A DNA stretch of 64,000 nucleotides, taken from NCBI GenBank assembly GCA_007644065.1, contig VJWN01000017.1, positions 958,105-1,022,104 of the forward strand. The letters run 5' to 3'. Positions 1 to 12,434 of this stretch are shown here, one piece after another. Source of the DNA: Margaritispora aquatica. Taxonomy: Eukaryota; Ascomycota; Leotiomycetes; Helotiales; Discinellaceae. Position 1 is the first letter of the stretch, and the number at the start of each line of letters is the position of its first letter. The notes beneath the pieces were generated by a model. That model did not search any database, was not told the DNA's origin, and saw only the letters and a program-made list of their open reading frames with translations. Both the position numbers and the translations under genes were made by a program.

Positions 1-892
1 GGTTTGTCCAACAGTGAGTTGAGGGAAATGGACATCAACTTCGGCGGTGTAGATTGCTTCACCACGGAAATCCTTGTGCATTTGTTCAGGAGAGATGCCT
101 TGATAATTGATTTCGGAACCAGCTTCAAGAAAGTATCCATTTGTTTCGCCAGCAATTGTCTTGAGGAATGTTGAGCATCCACTGCAGACATGTGAGTTGG
201 TGTCACGATAATGAAGAGAGTGACTTACCTGCCAGGAGGTCCCAAGACAACCAACATCTCACCAGCATGTACAACTCCATCGAGGTGTTGGAGGATATCA
301 ATTTTGCGTGGTTTGCTCATTCCCATAAGCTTCTTGGCGAGCCCAACTACTTCGAAGATGACATTGCCCACACTCTTTTGATAATCTGTCGCAGAGCCAA
401 ATCCATAAGCACTCAAATCCTTGAATGAAAATCCTGCTGTCCTCTGCTTGAACTTCTCGGGATCTCTTGCTTGAAGATTGAGTAGCGACTTTGCGAATGC
501 GCGGGGATTGAAATCTGGTGACGATGGATCCAATGCTGGATTGTCTTTTGACTCGAAGGGATTCTTGTCGTAGATGCTGCGGTGGGATTGCTGAGTATAC
601 TTTCGTGCCAATTGATGTATTTCATCATCGCGACGTTTCTGTTCGCTTTCTTCCTGTGACATTACACGCTCCAATGTGCCTGATTCTGAACTATCCGCCC
701 GCTTCTCGTTTTCTATGGCGGGCTTGGTCGACTCGCTTGGGTAATGAGGGTATGGATTCTGACCGATGCCAGTTTGAGCGGCAGTTCGATCATTATCCTG
801 GAATGTGAAGTTGCCTGGTAGAACGGGATCATCAGTAGGTTTTCTTTTAATGGATAAATGTTCATTTAGTTTGCCATACCAACTAAAGACAT
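1..892 (-). CDS. PDR-type ABC transporter, N-terminal part (cut by window edge)
   Basis: This is the 5' end of a full-size pleiotropic drug resistance ABC transporter, an ATP-driven plasma-membrane exporter of toxic compounds. The proposed minus-strand exons are 892-880, 814-229 and 181-1 (running off the window). Exon 1 encodes only MSLV; its 65-bp intron starts GTATGG and ends CTACCAG. The intron at 228-182 (GTAAGT...CTGCAG) falls inside the Walker A codons, and splicing restores [16 protein letters not shown], the PDR-type first nucleotide-binding site near residue 200. The stretch before it contains a PDR-type N-terminal region (ending in [17 protein letters not shown]). After Walker A the Q-loop region [15 protein letters not shown] is visible. 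An internal ATG at 662 is an alternative start if exon 1 is wrong. The second nucleotide-binding domain and all membrane helices lie outside the window, so the exact subfamily cannot be named. Confidence 0.9.
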
Positions 893-2802
893 TTTGGCCG
901 GTTCGCCTCAACTAAGAAGAGAAGAATGAAGCTGTGAACTCGAAATACCAAACAGCCTTCACAGTCGGCGTTTGTCCTTCCACGGAAGAGAAAGTTGATG
1001 GGACCCAAGAGGAATTATAAGAATTAAATTAAAGTTGTATCAAGCATCTCACATCCAATACAAAAGGCGAATCCATAGAGTTTTTGAAGCTGGGAAAGAA
1101 GGGTTCTTAGCTGTCATCAACGGCGTGGAATCACGGATGTGCCCAAAATTGTATCCGAGAACAGCTTCACCCCACCATGAGATACTTGAATACTTGACAG
1201 TATGCAAGGTTTATGCCGAATTTGTGCAGTTTATGTTTGGACCCGTTCCTGCTGTCAAAGTCCAACGGAAATGGCTTGTCCCAGCATCCGGATCGGGTCT
1301 TGGACGCTTTTGACTGGTTCCTTCGTATTTAAGTTTGTGGTGCGGCTCCACTGACAGATTGATTCGAAATCACGCGAATTATGCGAATTATGCAGGTGCG
1401 AATCATATTAATCATATTGACAGTGACAGTGACAGTGACAGTGACAGTGACAGTGACAGTGACAGTGACAGTAAAATATTACCGACCCGTATTCTTCAAC
1501 ATTCTAATTGGTGATAATTAGCGAGCAAAGCAAATGTCACACAATACGGAGAGAATACGGTCCCAGGTATCTTACTTACTTTACGGTCAAATGGGTTTAT
1601 TTTCCACAAGTCACAGAATTGGTGGCCGCAATTAAGGTTGCATTCCTACTTTTACTGTATGGCATGGCATCTCTCAATTCTTGGCAACTTTGTTCGGGCG
1701 GGTCGGGCTCAAGATGTTTCTCTTGCGATTGTTCCTATCATTCAAGATATGTTCGGTTAAAGCCGTCGGATTTAAACTTCTCCCGTCATCCATCAGCCAT
1801 CCATCATCCATCCTTGCGAGCCAAATTGTCGGATCCGCTCCAAGTTCGTCATCTCTCTAACGTAGGGGCTTGGCGAATCAAAATACGGGTCGAATATTTA
1901 TCGAGACCTCTTCATCCCCATTGGCATTTCTATGTTTGACGGATACAGTATGTATCTTTTTAATACCAGGTACCTTATTATTGTGTTCTACTCAATCCGC
2001 TTGGTCACTTCGACGATGCAAGCTCACACGCACGTGTGCATGCTTTACAGGACCTACGAGTTAAGCATATCATTGGATGACCATTTGTCGAATCATAGGT
2101 TTATATCACAAGTTAGATTCACATGTGGCTACTTCAGGGTCAATAGCGAGTCTGATCGGAATGTTGCTGTACACTGTTTGTTACCCATACACAGAGTTGT
2201 GTCTCTGTTGTGTTTTCAGTTACCTGCTCTCATTAATATCAACATTTCATCTCTCATCTCTTCCTACTGCCTGTCTCTCCTCCATTGGCTCTTCGTACTT
2301 TTGTTTCACTTGAGAAACAAAACGCATCGTGAGCCAATCGTTTAAGCATCAACGTTCAAACACCACGAATCTTCGATAGACGGATCTTTCCGATAGCTGA
2401 GCCAAGTGGCTCAAAGAAACATCTTCAGCCTCGTTGCTGCGCTCGAATCAGCACTATTTCCGATACTTTGCATGTCTTTGCCTGATCATTTGGAACATGC
2501 TAGCGACATAATAAACAATCTGTCTCTGGCTCAAGGCATCCAGGGACGCTCAACCCTACAAGGACTTTCTCCTCGCCGGTCCGGCAGCTGTAGTTTGGCG
2601 TCACACCCTGACGAGTCATCTGAAGTCTGCCTCGATAGCTGTATGATGCATATTGCACATTCAGGCTACCACGGGATTTCCAAAGTATATACGAACGACG
2701 AGAATCTGGTCTGAGTAGAGTGGGACCATGAACAACATGATATAGATACAGAGACAACCGGGACAACTTGGCAGCCCGACACGTTATAAGCCACTCGGAA
2801 CC
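893..2802. other. Intergenic region between divergent genes
   Basis: This is about 1.9 kb between the start of the ABC transporter (-) and the start of the DUF6536 gene (+), so it should hold both promoters. The open frames here are short and do not look like any family I know. The only clear structure is a hexamer microsatellite at 1418-1472, listed separately. Confidence 0.6.
1418..1472. repeat. (TGACAG)n microsatellite
   Basis: About nine perfect head-to-tail copies of the hexamer TGACAG occupy 1418-1472, roughly 530 bp upstream of the ABC transporter start. Just before it are a few imperfect short echoes such as repeated GCGAATTATG. The array lies in non-coding DNA. Confidence 0.95.
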
Positions 2803-5171
2803 ATGCCGTACGATAATCGACTTCTATCATCAACAACTAGTCATGAACTTGATTTTAACTCAGTAGAGGATAGTATTGAATTGGGGTAAAGTTTGGTAGA
2901 ACTTTGGGGATAATAGGTACTGACCAATCGTAGGCCATGGGAAAGCAGTGGCTCAAATCCTCGTAGTCGTGCACCCTACGAGGATACAAGTAGTGACAAA
3001 CTTCTCAAATATGGACGAGATTACCCGAGCGAAGATCAATCAAGGCAAACTCAAAAACATCCTGTTCGCTACGATGGATGGTATATTGGGGCTCTCTTTA
3101 GCATCACGGTAGTTGCCTTCACGTTTATTCTCAACATCATCGTTACAGTTTGGGCAACTACTCACTTTGGTGTCGTGGATGGCATTGGAACAATCAGTCA
3201 GGCGCCGTGTTACACAATCAAGAAAGCAGGTCTTTGGTTACACATTGGGATTAATATTCTCAGCACAGCTTTACTTGGCGCTAGCAATTACTGCATGCAA
3301 TGTCTATGTTCTCCGACCAAACTTGAAGTCGAGAGAGCCCATGCCAAGAAGACATGGCTTGATATTGGAATTCAAAGCTTCAGGAATTTGGCGAAGATTC
3401 GAAGAGGTCGAATGGTGCTTTGGTTGTGTCTTGCAATGAGCTCGATTCCTCTGCACTTGATGTACGTGTGGTTTTAATTCCGTTGATGTTTCTAATACAT
3501 TGTAGGTTCAACTCAGCGATCTTCGTCAGCTTAACTGCAAATGAGTACGTAGTTGCAGCAGTTTCCGAGGATTTCGTGAATGGTGCATCTTGGACATTAA
3601 CCGGGTGGAATGACTTGCATCGTTCACTCCTAGCTGAGATGCAACAAAATGTCTCTTCTTATGAAAGACTTGATCAACCCACTTGCATGAAAGATTATGG
3701 AGTAGATTATCTTTCTGCAAGACGACACGCACTGGTCGTCGTCTCAGGCAATTTCACGAATCCACTCCTCGGAATCTTGGACTGGAACTACGACTCACCA
3801 CAGAATTCATGGGTTTGCGGGACTGCATTAGGAGCTAATTCCACCATTCAAACATACTCAATTGACTATTACGACTGCACAGTTGGAGTTGCGATGGCCA
3901 ACGAGACATGGGTTATGGCCAATCAACCTGTGGAGTACTGCCTAAGCCAAAAGGTTGAAGATCAGTGTCGTCTTCAATTCGCCATGCCGATTCTTATAGT
4001 GGTTTTGGTTTGCAATTTTGTCAAGCTCATCTGCATAGCAATCACATTGTGGAAATTCAGAGAGCCAACTTTCGTTACATTGGGTGATGCATTAAGTGCG
4101 TTTCTTGAAGCACCAGATCCGTCGACTGCTGGAATGTGTATTGCAGAGAAGAGTGATTTCGCGAAAGGGAATTGGCCAGAAGAAGAACCAAAGAGATGGG
4201 CTCTTAGGAGGTACTTTAGATATGAGGCCGTGGGTATGAGAAGGTTTATAATTACAAATTCAACGTGGGTTATTCGCCTTGCATTCTACTTACGCTGACC
4301 ATTCCAGATTTGCTGTTGCTGTTATTGCGCTATCAATAATTTTGCGATTCGCAATCAACAGTACCACGACTTCGTGAGTATTTCAATGATGGGCAAAATA
4401 TCAATCACTAACTGAGCCAAGGAGCGATATTCAAACACTGTGGCGACTAGGTTTTGGCACTGTGACGGCGAGCTCTTTAATACGATGGGATACTCCTGTA
4501 TTCGGTACTCCTGGACTTTTGAAGAATGTCTTGATTGCGAATTCTCCTCAACTACTTCTCTCACTTCTTTGTAAGTTTTCCTCCAAGTTTCACACCCAGC
4601 TGACCCTCTAGACATAATCTACAATAGAATGTACACTTGTATGTCATTCTCGAGAGAATGGCACAGTCTCGCTCACCACCAACAAAGCCTCCGAGTCACC
4701 TCTCCACGCGGCGAACAAAGATCCACCTATTTCCTCTCCCTACCCTACAGATACCTACTCACCATCTCCACCACCTCCGTCGCCACTCACTGGATCCTCT
4801 CGCAAAGTCTCTTTCTCGTCGCTATCGATGTGTACGACCTCAAGGGCACATTCACTCCCTCCCACTCACTCTTGACATGCGGGTTCTCCTGTATAGCACT
4901 CATTTTTCTCATCGGTATCGGCTGGCTCGTCTTCATCACAGGGGTGGGTATGGGTTTACGACGGTACGAAGCCGGTATGCCGTTGGCAGGGAGCTGTAGT
5001 GCTGTCATCAGTGCAGCTTGTCATCCGGAAGATGAGACTGAAGCTGCACTTGTACCAGTCAAATGGGGTGTCACGAGTATATCGAATGGGTTGGGGCATT
5101 GTTCGATCAGTGGGAGGTATGTGAGTCCACCTATCACGTGGCGGATGTATATGGGAAAAGGTAATACTTAA
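2803..5171 (+). CDS. DUF6536 family multi-pass membrane protein
   Basis: This is a fungal membrane protein of the DUF6536 family; no biochemical function is established. The six exons are 2803-2885, 2934-3461, 3506-4264, 4308-4373, 4422-4570 and 4612-5171 (2145 nt, 714 aa). Family hallmarks are seen in order. The first membrane helix follows a Trp-Tyr-Ile-Gly motif and is followed by NILSTALLGASNYCMQCLCSP, then AHAKKTWLDIG, and then SSIPLHLMFNSAIF across the second intron junction. The C-terminal part has RGEQRSTYFLSLPYRYL, HWILSQS and the ending SCSAVISAACHPEDE followed by VKWGV. Several hydrophobic segments alternate with a large extracellular-looking loop rich in Asn, Trp and Cys (about residues 220-370). 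The second junction uses AT|G, with donor GTACGT at 3462. A small glycosylated surface loop is an inference only. Confidence 0.88.
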
Positions 5172-5666
5172 TTTCAAGTGTTGGGCTATTCAATGAGTAT
5201 TGATGAGCTGGACTCTCGTCAATTTTACTCGGGTGTCCAACTTTGGATCTTCTGCAATGCAAGGCTGATCTCAGTCTCATGATATCCTCTCAGCCTACCA
5301 CTTTTGACCTCCCATTCGATGTCTTGCGACCCCTTCACACCTGATCCACTAAATCTATTGGTCAGCCATGATTCAGCTCCCCCACCACCTTGGACCTTGA
5401 TTTCGACCCCGCGACGCCTTTCCTTTTGCTGCGGCCAAGCACTGAAAGCACTTTATCTTGAAACATAGTGTATCAAGAGCTTGTATTTGTCGCAAGTTCA
5501 GCTTGGTCGGATCTTTCCTTATCTGAGCTTATATCTCGGCATCAATCTGCTTAGTTTTGTAGAACTTCACTCTTTTGCTTGTGAAGCTTCATTTGTAGCC
5601 TTGCAGGAGACATTTACCCCGCCATCGTTTCTTCACATTTACTCTCCAACGCCAGATTGAGCAATC
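5172..5666. other. Intergenic region, likely promoter of phospholipase D
   Basis: This is about 500 bp between two genes on the same strand. It is CT-rich close to the downstream ATG. No gene, repeat or RNA was recognised. Confidence 0.5.
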
Positions 5667-8475
5667 ATGTCGTTCTTCTCTGGAGTTAGCGATGCGTTCA
5701 ATAATTTCTCAGGAGTCAGTGATGCCTTCAATGATATAACCTCAAGCTTGACTAAACATGCTGGGAAATTTATACAGAAAATCGATGAAGGGCGACATTC
5801 ACATACAAACACAGGAGAAGAATGTCATGCCTTACACTTGCATACACGCAACAATCGATACCACAGTTTTGCGCCAGTCAGAAACAGTGGCAATGATGCC
5901 AAATGGTACGTTGATGGTTGTGGGTACATGTGGGCTGTTAGTGTAGCTATTGAAGAAGCAAGAGAGAGTATCTGGATCTTGGATTGGTGGTTGAGTCCAG
6001 AGCTGTACCTTCGAAGACCTCCTACTCAAAATGAGAACTATCGAATTGATCGGATGCTTCTAGCTGCTGCGGAGAGAGGAGTAAAGGTTAATGTGATTGT
6101 GTATAAAGAGGTGGCACAGGTTTTGACTTGTTTGTATCCATGATCTGGTTTGGGGTAGACGCTGATTTTTCTAGTATGCTCCGATCACACGAAGAAGGCC
6201 TTGCAGTTGCACCCCAATATAGCAGTATTCCGACATCCCGACCATGCTCCAAGCGGCCAAGTAATCCAATCCGAGTTCCTGTCCTCGTTAAAGAATTTCT
6301 CCTTGAAGTCACTACAGCTCGCAGATGTTCCTGCAGATACATTCAAAGCTCTGTATGGTGTCAACAAGGATGTTATTCTATACTGGGCACATCATGAGAA
6401 ACTTTGTCTTGTGGATGGAGATATTGCGTTTATGGGAGGATTGGATCTTTGCTTTGGAAGATGGGATACAAATCAGCATGCAATTGCAGATGCTCACCCG
6501 ACGGATCTGAATAAAGCCATCTTCCCAGGACAGGACTTCAATAATGCCAGAATCTACGATTTTGCCGATGTTACACACTTCGACCAGAATAAACTTGATC
6601 GTACCAAGAATTCACGCATGGGTTGGTCGGACATCTCGATATGCCTCAGAGGACCCGTTGTGCAAGATCTGAGAGCACACTTTGTGCAGAGATGGGATTT
6701 TATCTTTCAGGAGAAATACAATGTGCAGAATGATCCGCGTTACACTGCTATCGAGCTTTCGGAGGCGGATACTGCCGATGGGTATTACAAGTCTGATGGA
6801 ACGACGTCACTTAATATTCTTGGAGATGGAAATCCAGATGATGCTGATGCACCGGATGGAGAGGAGCATCATAGGTTCACAGGGATGTTGAGGCAGTTTG
6901 CTGGGAGTTTGGGGCAAAGTGAGGAGGAGGTTGTTGAGCAACCGCAAGAGGTTACTGGTGTTTCAATTCAACTTGTGAGAAGTTGTACCAGATGGAGTAA
7001 CGGTGTATCGACAGAGGTAAGTTTAAAGATTCTTTTGATGATTCGGCTGACAAGATAGCACTCAATTGCGAATGCCTACATGGATATCATCCGCGACAGT
7101 AAACATTTCGTATATATCGAAAATCAGTTCTTCATCACCGCAACAGACGACGAGCAACATCCTGTGAGGAACAAGATCGGCGCTGCAATCGTGGAGCGAA
7201 TTGTTCGAGCTCATAATGCTGGCGAAAAGTACAAGGTCATCGTTTGCATGCCAGCTGTTCCAGCTTTTGCAGGTGACCTCCATGCAGCTGATTCTATTGG
7301 TACACGAGCCATCATGGAATTCCAATACCAGAGTATATGCCGAGGAGGTCACAGTATCATGGAAGCGTGCCAAAACGCAGGTGTGCCGGATGCGAAGGAA
7401 TATATTCGTTTCTACAATCTCAGAAATTACGATCGAATTAATGCCGGGCAAGCGATGGATCAGGTTCAACAAGATAGTGGTGTGAACTACGAGGATGGCA
7501 GAAGAGAGCATGACGATGTCGTTGGAGCCGGCTATGACGGTCAAGGCGAAGGTACTGGTGCAGGTGAGGGACAGGAGAATGAAAATTACAACAGGTATCA
7601 ACAAGCTGGTTCGCAAGTAAGCAACAACGACGATAAATTCGACACTGTAAGCACTTGTTACATGGAGAATGGTCCAGCCCTCACTTCTATTCCATGGTCC
7701 GGCAGCGAAGAAGCAGAAATGGCTGCTTTTGTCAGCGAAGGTATGTCCTTAGCTCCCTCCTCAAGACTCGTCTAACCAAATAGAACTTTATATCCACTCC
7801 AAAGTCCTCATCGCAGATGATCGTATCGTAATTTGTGGCTCCGCTAACCTCAACGATCGCTCCCAACTTGGTTACCACGATTCTGAAATCGCCGTCGTGA
7901 TTGAAGACTCTACCCCCATAGCCAGCACCATGAACGGTGTTGAATTCACTGCTTCCTCTTTCGCCGCTTCATTACGTAGACAGCTATTCCGCAAGCATCT
8001 CGGTTTGCTGCCCCCACAAGACTGTACCGCACCAGACGCGAACTTCACGCCGGTATCCCAAGATCCCAACGCCTACGACTGGGACTCCGAGAACGACCGT
8101 CTAGTGGCAGACCCTCTATCCCCAGAGTTTGAATCCCTCTGGAACGGCATCGCCAAGACCAACACCGACATCTTCGACAAGACCTTCCACGTCGTGCCCG
8201 CAGACAACGTGCGGAACTGGAGGGACTACGAGGAGTGGTACCAGAAGCTATTTGTGTCGCCTAGCAAGCCCGAAGATAAACAGCAGATCCCGCCACGGTA
8301 TGCGTATGGGCATGTGGTGACGGAGGAGTTTCCGGGCGGTGTTGGCGAGGTCAAGGCGCTGCTGGAGGGTGTGAGGGGCAATTTGGTCGAGATGCCGTTG
8401 TTGTTTATGGATGGCGTGGATTTTGCGATGGAGGGGCTGAAGTTGAATGCCTTGACTGATGATGTTTATACTTGA
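5667..8475 (+). CDS. Phospholipase D family protein (two HKD motifs)
   Basis: It hydrolyses phosphatidylcholine-type phospholipids to phosphatidate, or belongs to the related transphosphatidylase group, acting at membranes. The exons are 5667-6129, 6175-7016, 7059-7740 and 7784-8475 (2679 nt, 892 aa). The first catalytic HxKxxxxD motif reads HEKLCLVDG near residue 227, followed by FMGGLDLCFGRWD. The second reads HSKVLIADD near residue 667, followed by ICGSANLNDRS, and it begins right after the third intron. There is a FVYIENQFFI segment of the PLD core near 7100-7140. The N-terminus has two near-identical heptad-like repeats (SGVSDAFN twice) and no PX or PH domain is evident. A low-complexity Gly/Glu/Asp insert lies at 7530-7640. 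The start ATG fits the splice frame and lies 495 bp after the previous stop. The enzyme class is certain; substrate specificity is not. Confidence 0.95.
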
Positions 8476-9477
8476 TTTTGCGGGTGACAAGGTCAAAGTT
8501 GGAGATGGAGCGGTGAATTTGAGCGAGCGAGCGAGCGATTGTCAATAATGCATGATGATTTCTCCTAAAAGTTGGTTTCTCTAGAATGCTAGATGTGCAC
8601 AGCTGTATGGCACATTCTCTGCGTTTGTCTTTGCTCCTGTACCTTGAGCTACAGTCATAGTTGTGTCTCATATGCTTCAATGTAAGGCAGGTGTCCATTC
8701 CCTCTGCCAGAAGAAAGATCGTGGCCTGCTGTCTCTCTTTGGGTACACATCGAGCAAGCGAGTTTCACTTCTTCTAATATTATCATGAGCTATTTTACGG
8801 CGTCTACTATGCTCAGGTCATCGCTGTGAATGTTTGAGCCAAGTTAACACATTATTGAAGAAGACTCTCTGGCTTTACTTTGGTGGCTTTAGTTAGGATT
8901 TAAATGCGATCAAGTAGTCGGTTAGCATATCATTCTCATAAATGCAATGGGGTGATTTCACAATTCACGATGTGCTTCACTTTGGTAGTTTCAGAAATTA
9001 ATACTTATCATACAGGAGTACAATCCGTAATTCTTGCTTCAAGTTCCAGGTCAAGGTCAAAGTCATAGGGCATTGAGGTGATGTTTCTTCATTCGTGCCT
9101 AAAAGTACAATCCACACCGATCGACTCCGATTGTCCGGGTGGCGATTAAGAGCTGTTCGTAAAGAAGGCTGGGTCGATCGAACCTAAATCTGATCACACA
9201 TTGAATTAACCAAAGGTGTATCTGCTTTATTCATTAGAGTCAAGTACTCGCCTTTTCCACCACAATTTCACAACCAGAGTCAAGGACTCACCTCTTCCTT
9301 GATGATGACTTCTTCTTCCTTCGCAAGGAGTGTCTTGTTGTCGTGTCCTGTGATGTGTTGCTAGAGGAACTGGTGAAGCCATTGGTTTTCCTCCTGTGTA
9401 GTTTCCAAGGCGTGGTGGTTGAGTGCGAACCACCTCACCGCCCTACTTCCGTGACGAGGCCACCTATTGGAGACTTC
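8476..9477. other. Intergenic region with a coding-like relic
   Basis: This is about 1 kb. A short GAGC tetramer repeat sits at about 8521-8537. On the minus strand around 9355-9285 is a frame reading GHDNKTLLAKEEEVIIKEE. It matches the tail found downstream of the coiled-coil gene at 27.85 kb (GHNNARVTVKKEVTIKKE). Here it lies beyond the stop of the upstream gene and is preceded by CTCTAG, so it is either a missed last exon or a relic. Confidence 0.4.
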
Positions 9478-10591
9478 TCAGCTCATTCCCCAAGATGCAA
9501 TCTCTAGCCTCAGAACTGTGAACTCTTCTATTAGCGCCGCATTCTCTGCCTCTGCCTCTAGAATTGCAGCTTGTGTCTTCCGAGCTGCGATCGATTTTTT
9601 GCATTCCAAAATCTCTTTGTTTACCCTCGCATTCTCTTCCTTCAAGGCATTAAGCCTAGCATCTACTTCGTCGCACTGACCCAGCGCACTCCCACCGAGG
9701 GCTTGCTTTGAAGAGCCAGCACCTGCAGATCCAAAACGAGTCTCCCCACTCGTACCATTCTCATCATTGGTCATCCTCTGCCTCTCCATCTCTTCATTGT
9801 GATTGAGGTCCTCGTCTGTGGCATCACGATCTACAAGCTGAGGTACTCTCTTTATCTTCACTCTCTTCGCAGCCACAGAAATTGGCAATTGAGTAGCCTC
9901 CTTCTTGGCATCGGGGTCATCGTAAGGGAAATCATGAAGATCTCCATCTGTTGCCCTAGTTAGCATCTGACAGAGATTCGTACTTGCCAAAGGGGAATTT
10001 GAACTTACAGATATACTTCCACATGTCCCTTCCCACCACCCAGTACTTTCCTTCGAAGCTTCGCTCAGCCATCTCCTCCAGATCCCAAATAACTGTTACG
10101 ACCTCACATAACTTCGACCTCCACTCCTGGTAGGTAATCTCTTCCTCCTCCAACACTTTCGTTTGGATCTCACTAACGTAAGGTATCAAAAAGTGCGGTA
10201 CCAACCTAAGCCTACGTCGTTTGGGCTTCGACTGAGCAACTTCCCCCTGAGGACTCGCTCCCGTCTTGGGATTCTCTCTCCAAGGGAAAACTGCGAGCCT
10301 CCCAACTGTAGTAGCAGTTAGTACTTTGATAAACAATTCAACTCGCCCCGTCGCAGATCTATACTTACAATATTCTGCCCACAACGCCGCTTCCAGCTCC
10401 CAAAACTTACGAGATTGATTCGTTCCAGCAAACTTTCCTCCACCTTGCCAAACTATTGCGCCAAGCTCCTCAACCTTTGCCTCCCACGCCTCTAGCGTAA
10501 TCTCCTTGCCTACCTCCATTACCTTCACTTAGATCTCCTCGGTGTGAGGGATGTACCCATCGGGCATAATCTGCGTTTTGGTGTCTGTCAT
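9478..10591 (-). pseudogene. Unknown two-domain coiled-coil protein with an in-frame stop
   Basis: The exons on the minus strand are 10591-10369, 10305-10009 and 9947-9478. They sum to 990 nt and stay in one frame, but codon 21 (10531-10529) is TAA. Otherwise the model is intact: both introns have GTAAGT donors and textbook TACTAAC / TGCTAAC branch sites. The protein would have two copies of one undescribed domain. Copy 1 is PHTEEI*VKV...ITLEAWEAKVEEL...IVW...LWAEY; copy 2 is IPYVSEIQTKV...ITYQEWRSKLCEV...VIW...MWKYI. Each is followed by an intron and then an aromatic-Gly...FP[WY] stretch. The C-terminus is a Glu/Ala/Lys coiled coil of about 70 residues. The 29.6 kb gene has a single copy of the same domain. 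CAA to TAA would be one transition. Translation from ATG 10519 could still make a shorter protein, so pseudogene status is not proven. No function is known. Confidence 0.6.
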
Positions 10592-12213
10592 TGGTGGCCT
10601 GGCTTTGATTGTCGTCGTTGTGATGGAGAAGAGAAATTTGAAGTTCAGGAATTTTTAGGAAGGAGATATTCGTGTTAGAAAAGCGGGCCAGTTTGTTTAG
10701 CGAATTATACATAAAACCGTTAACTCGCTTTTGGAGCCTTGTTAAAACAACTTTTTCCCCATGTCATTATGTTTTCTCTCAATGAAATAGTCCTTTCTAA
10801 TCATCGCATCCATCTAATCAAGCTGTCGTCTTGTGGCCCATTGAGCTTCTTCCTGATCTAGAGAGCGAATCGGGTATTGCCAAAGATTGAACTTTGAGGC
10901 AGAAGCAAAGTTCATGTTTCCCTTGCTCGCGTTGCTCGTCGGGCTGTTGATGTATTCGTAGTACCCATGTGTACTTGGATATCCCTTGTATCCATTGTCC
11001 TCCGCCGGAAGTGGTGTGGTCACCAGTCACTGAATGCTTCGTAGTATATGGATCCCAATTATATAGACACCTTATCTCAGACACTGTGAGAATATTATTA
11101 ATGAGGTCACTTCCTCAGTCGATGTGATCTAACTGTAAGTCAGAGTAGCTGTTAGAATTCACTGTTCCATATGATCCAGTATTTTCCCTCCGCCAGTTGT
11201 GTTGGGTATAGGTCTGCAGTCTCAACTAACTTTTTTTGCGACGTGTTTAACTTGACGAACAGGCACTCCATAGTTTTCCAACTCCGCAACTAAATCACGC
11301 CGAACTCTACTGATAGAAGAACTGGAGATTTGTTATAGGGGGAGATGTGAAGCTATAGACGGGTTGCGATTTCCTATGTTCGAGGAATCATATATCGTGC
11401 TCGGGTACGAATGATGACATTGATTCCCAGGTCACAAGTCCGGGATGACAATTGGTGACTGATGAGCAGTCAATGCGGTGGTATCTACCACACGAGGTAT
11501 ACATGGTTCATCAAAGGGAGAACCAGACTGTTGAGTGGTTGATCGCGGTGGAAGCTCGGGCGATTGGCCTTTGGCCCTGGGAAAACATGGCAGCATCGTG
11601 GCGTTGAGAGGATGGTTTTTGGTCTTGTGATATCTATCAGCTCGATAAGTTCACAAGTTCACAGCAATTAACAGTACAATGCAATCCAAAGGGTTAACGA
11701 GTTTTGGATAATAGAATGTTGGAATCTTGGCATTGATGATTGGTGATAAGGCGAAGTAAATGACAAGTTATGGAACTCGGTCAAAGTGCTCTTACGGGAA
11801 GCCGCGTTTGGAGTAGCAAGCACGACTTGCTAATTTCTAGACCAAACGAATCCTCAAGAACAGCAGGAGCACTAGAATTTGTAATCTTTATAGTGTTCAA
11901 AATTACCAGTTTTCATTCTTGATGACCACCAGCAGCCTCCCAACCTTAAAATACCATGGGCCCATGTCGAAGGGCAGCTTCGCTCTCGCTCAACCAATCC
12001 AAAACATCACTTGACAATCTCAGCCGCCAGCAGCTTTGACAGTACAACATACGTATATGAAGGATTGCCCGATGGAATACACATTGACTACAATGGGATA
12101 ACTACATAGTCCTATTCCCTTTGTCAGCTCATCTCTAGAATCGTCCCTCAGTCTCGAATAATATTAGCGTCACAGACCCTCTACACGGCTACGCATTGAA
12201 AATGCTAACTCAC
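10592..12213. other. Gene-poor region with a possible exon relic
   Basis: No complete gene was found. On the minus strand 11023-10814 an open frame of about 70 codons ends in TAG and reads like protein (Gly/Tyr-rich, GYKGYPSTHGYYEY, then SKFNLWQYPIRSL), but it begins at GTG with no in-frame ATG. It may be a last exon or a relic. A perfect 12-bp palindrome CATGGGCCCATG lies near 11955. The far end may hold the terminal exon of the gene at 12214-12434. Confidence 0.4.
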
Positions 12214-12434
12214 CATACAAGCCGGACATGGCTGATTTGAAATTTTGTTCTCCTTCTTGCAGAAGTTAGGAGACCCTGCATATTTGCGTGGTCGATAAGG
12301 CCAATTAGTTCCCGTGCCGTCCTTGATTTTGACATCCTTCATCTCTTCATACTTGATTTTTCTTGTTTGATGTCCTCTTGTTTCATATCCTTATAATTGA
12401 AGTTTTCTTGCTTGATGTACTGCTGTTTTGCCAT
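12214..12434 (-). pseudogene. Small Lys/Glu-rich gene with apparent one-base frameshift
   Basis: ATG at 12434 opens a frame reading MAKQQYIKQENFNYKDMKQ and IKQEKS, which stops within about 30 codons. From a run of five A near 12350 the +1/-1 neighbouring frame continues as IKYEEMKDVKIKDGTG, then NWPYRPRKYAGSPNFCKK, then ISNQPCPACM. It ends exactly at a GTGAGT donor (12213-12208). One additional A in the run would join both parts into a single exon of about 74 codons. Three Cys and an Arg/Pro/Tyr-rich centre mark the second half; there is no signal peptide. A short final exon may follow after the acceptor near 12146. It could be a genuine frameshift, an assembly error in a homopolymer, or a small unannotated intron. 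I do not recognise the family. Confidence 0.45.

Noticed and set aside
1508..2714. Several overlapping plus-strand frames
   Set aside because: They are short, with no homology signal or splice logic, and rich in rare residue patterns; they lie in the promoter interval.
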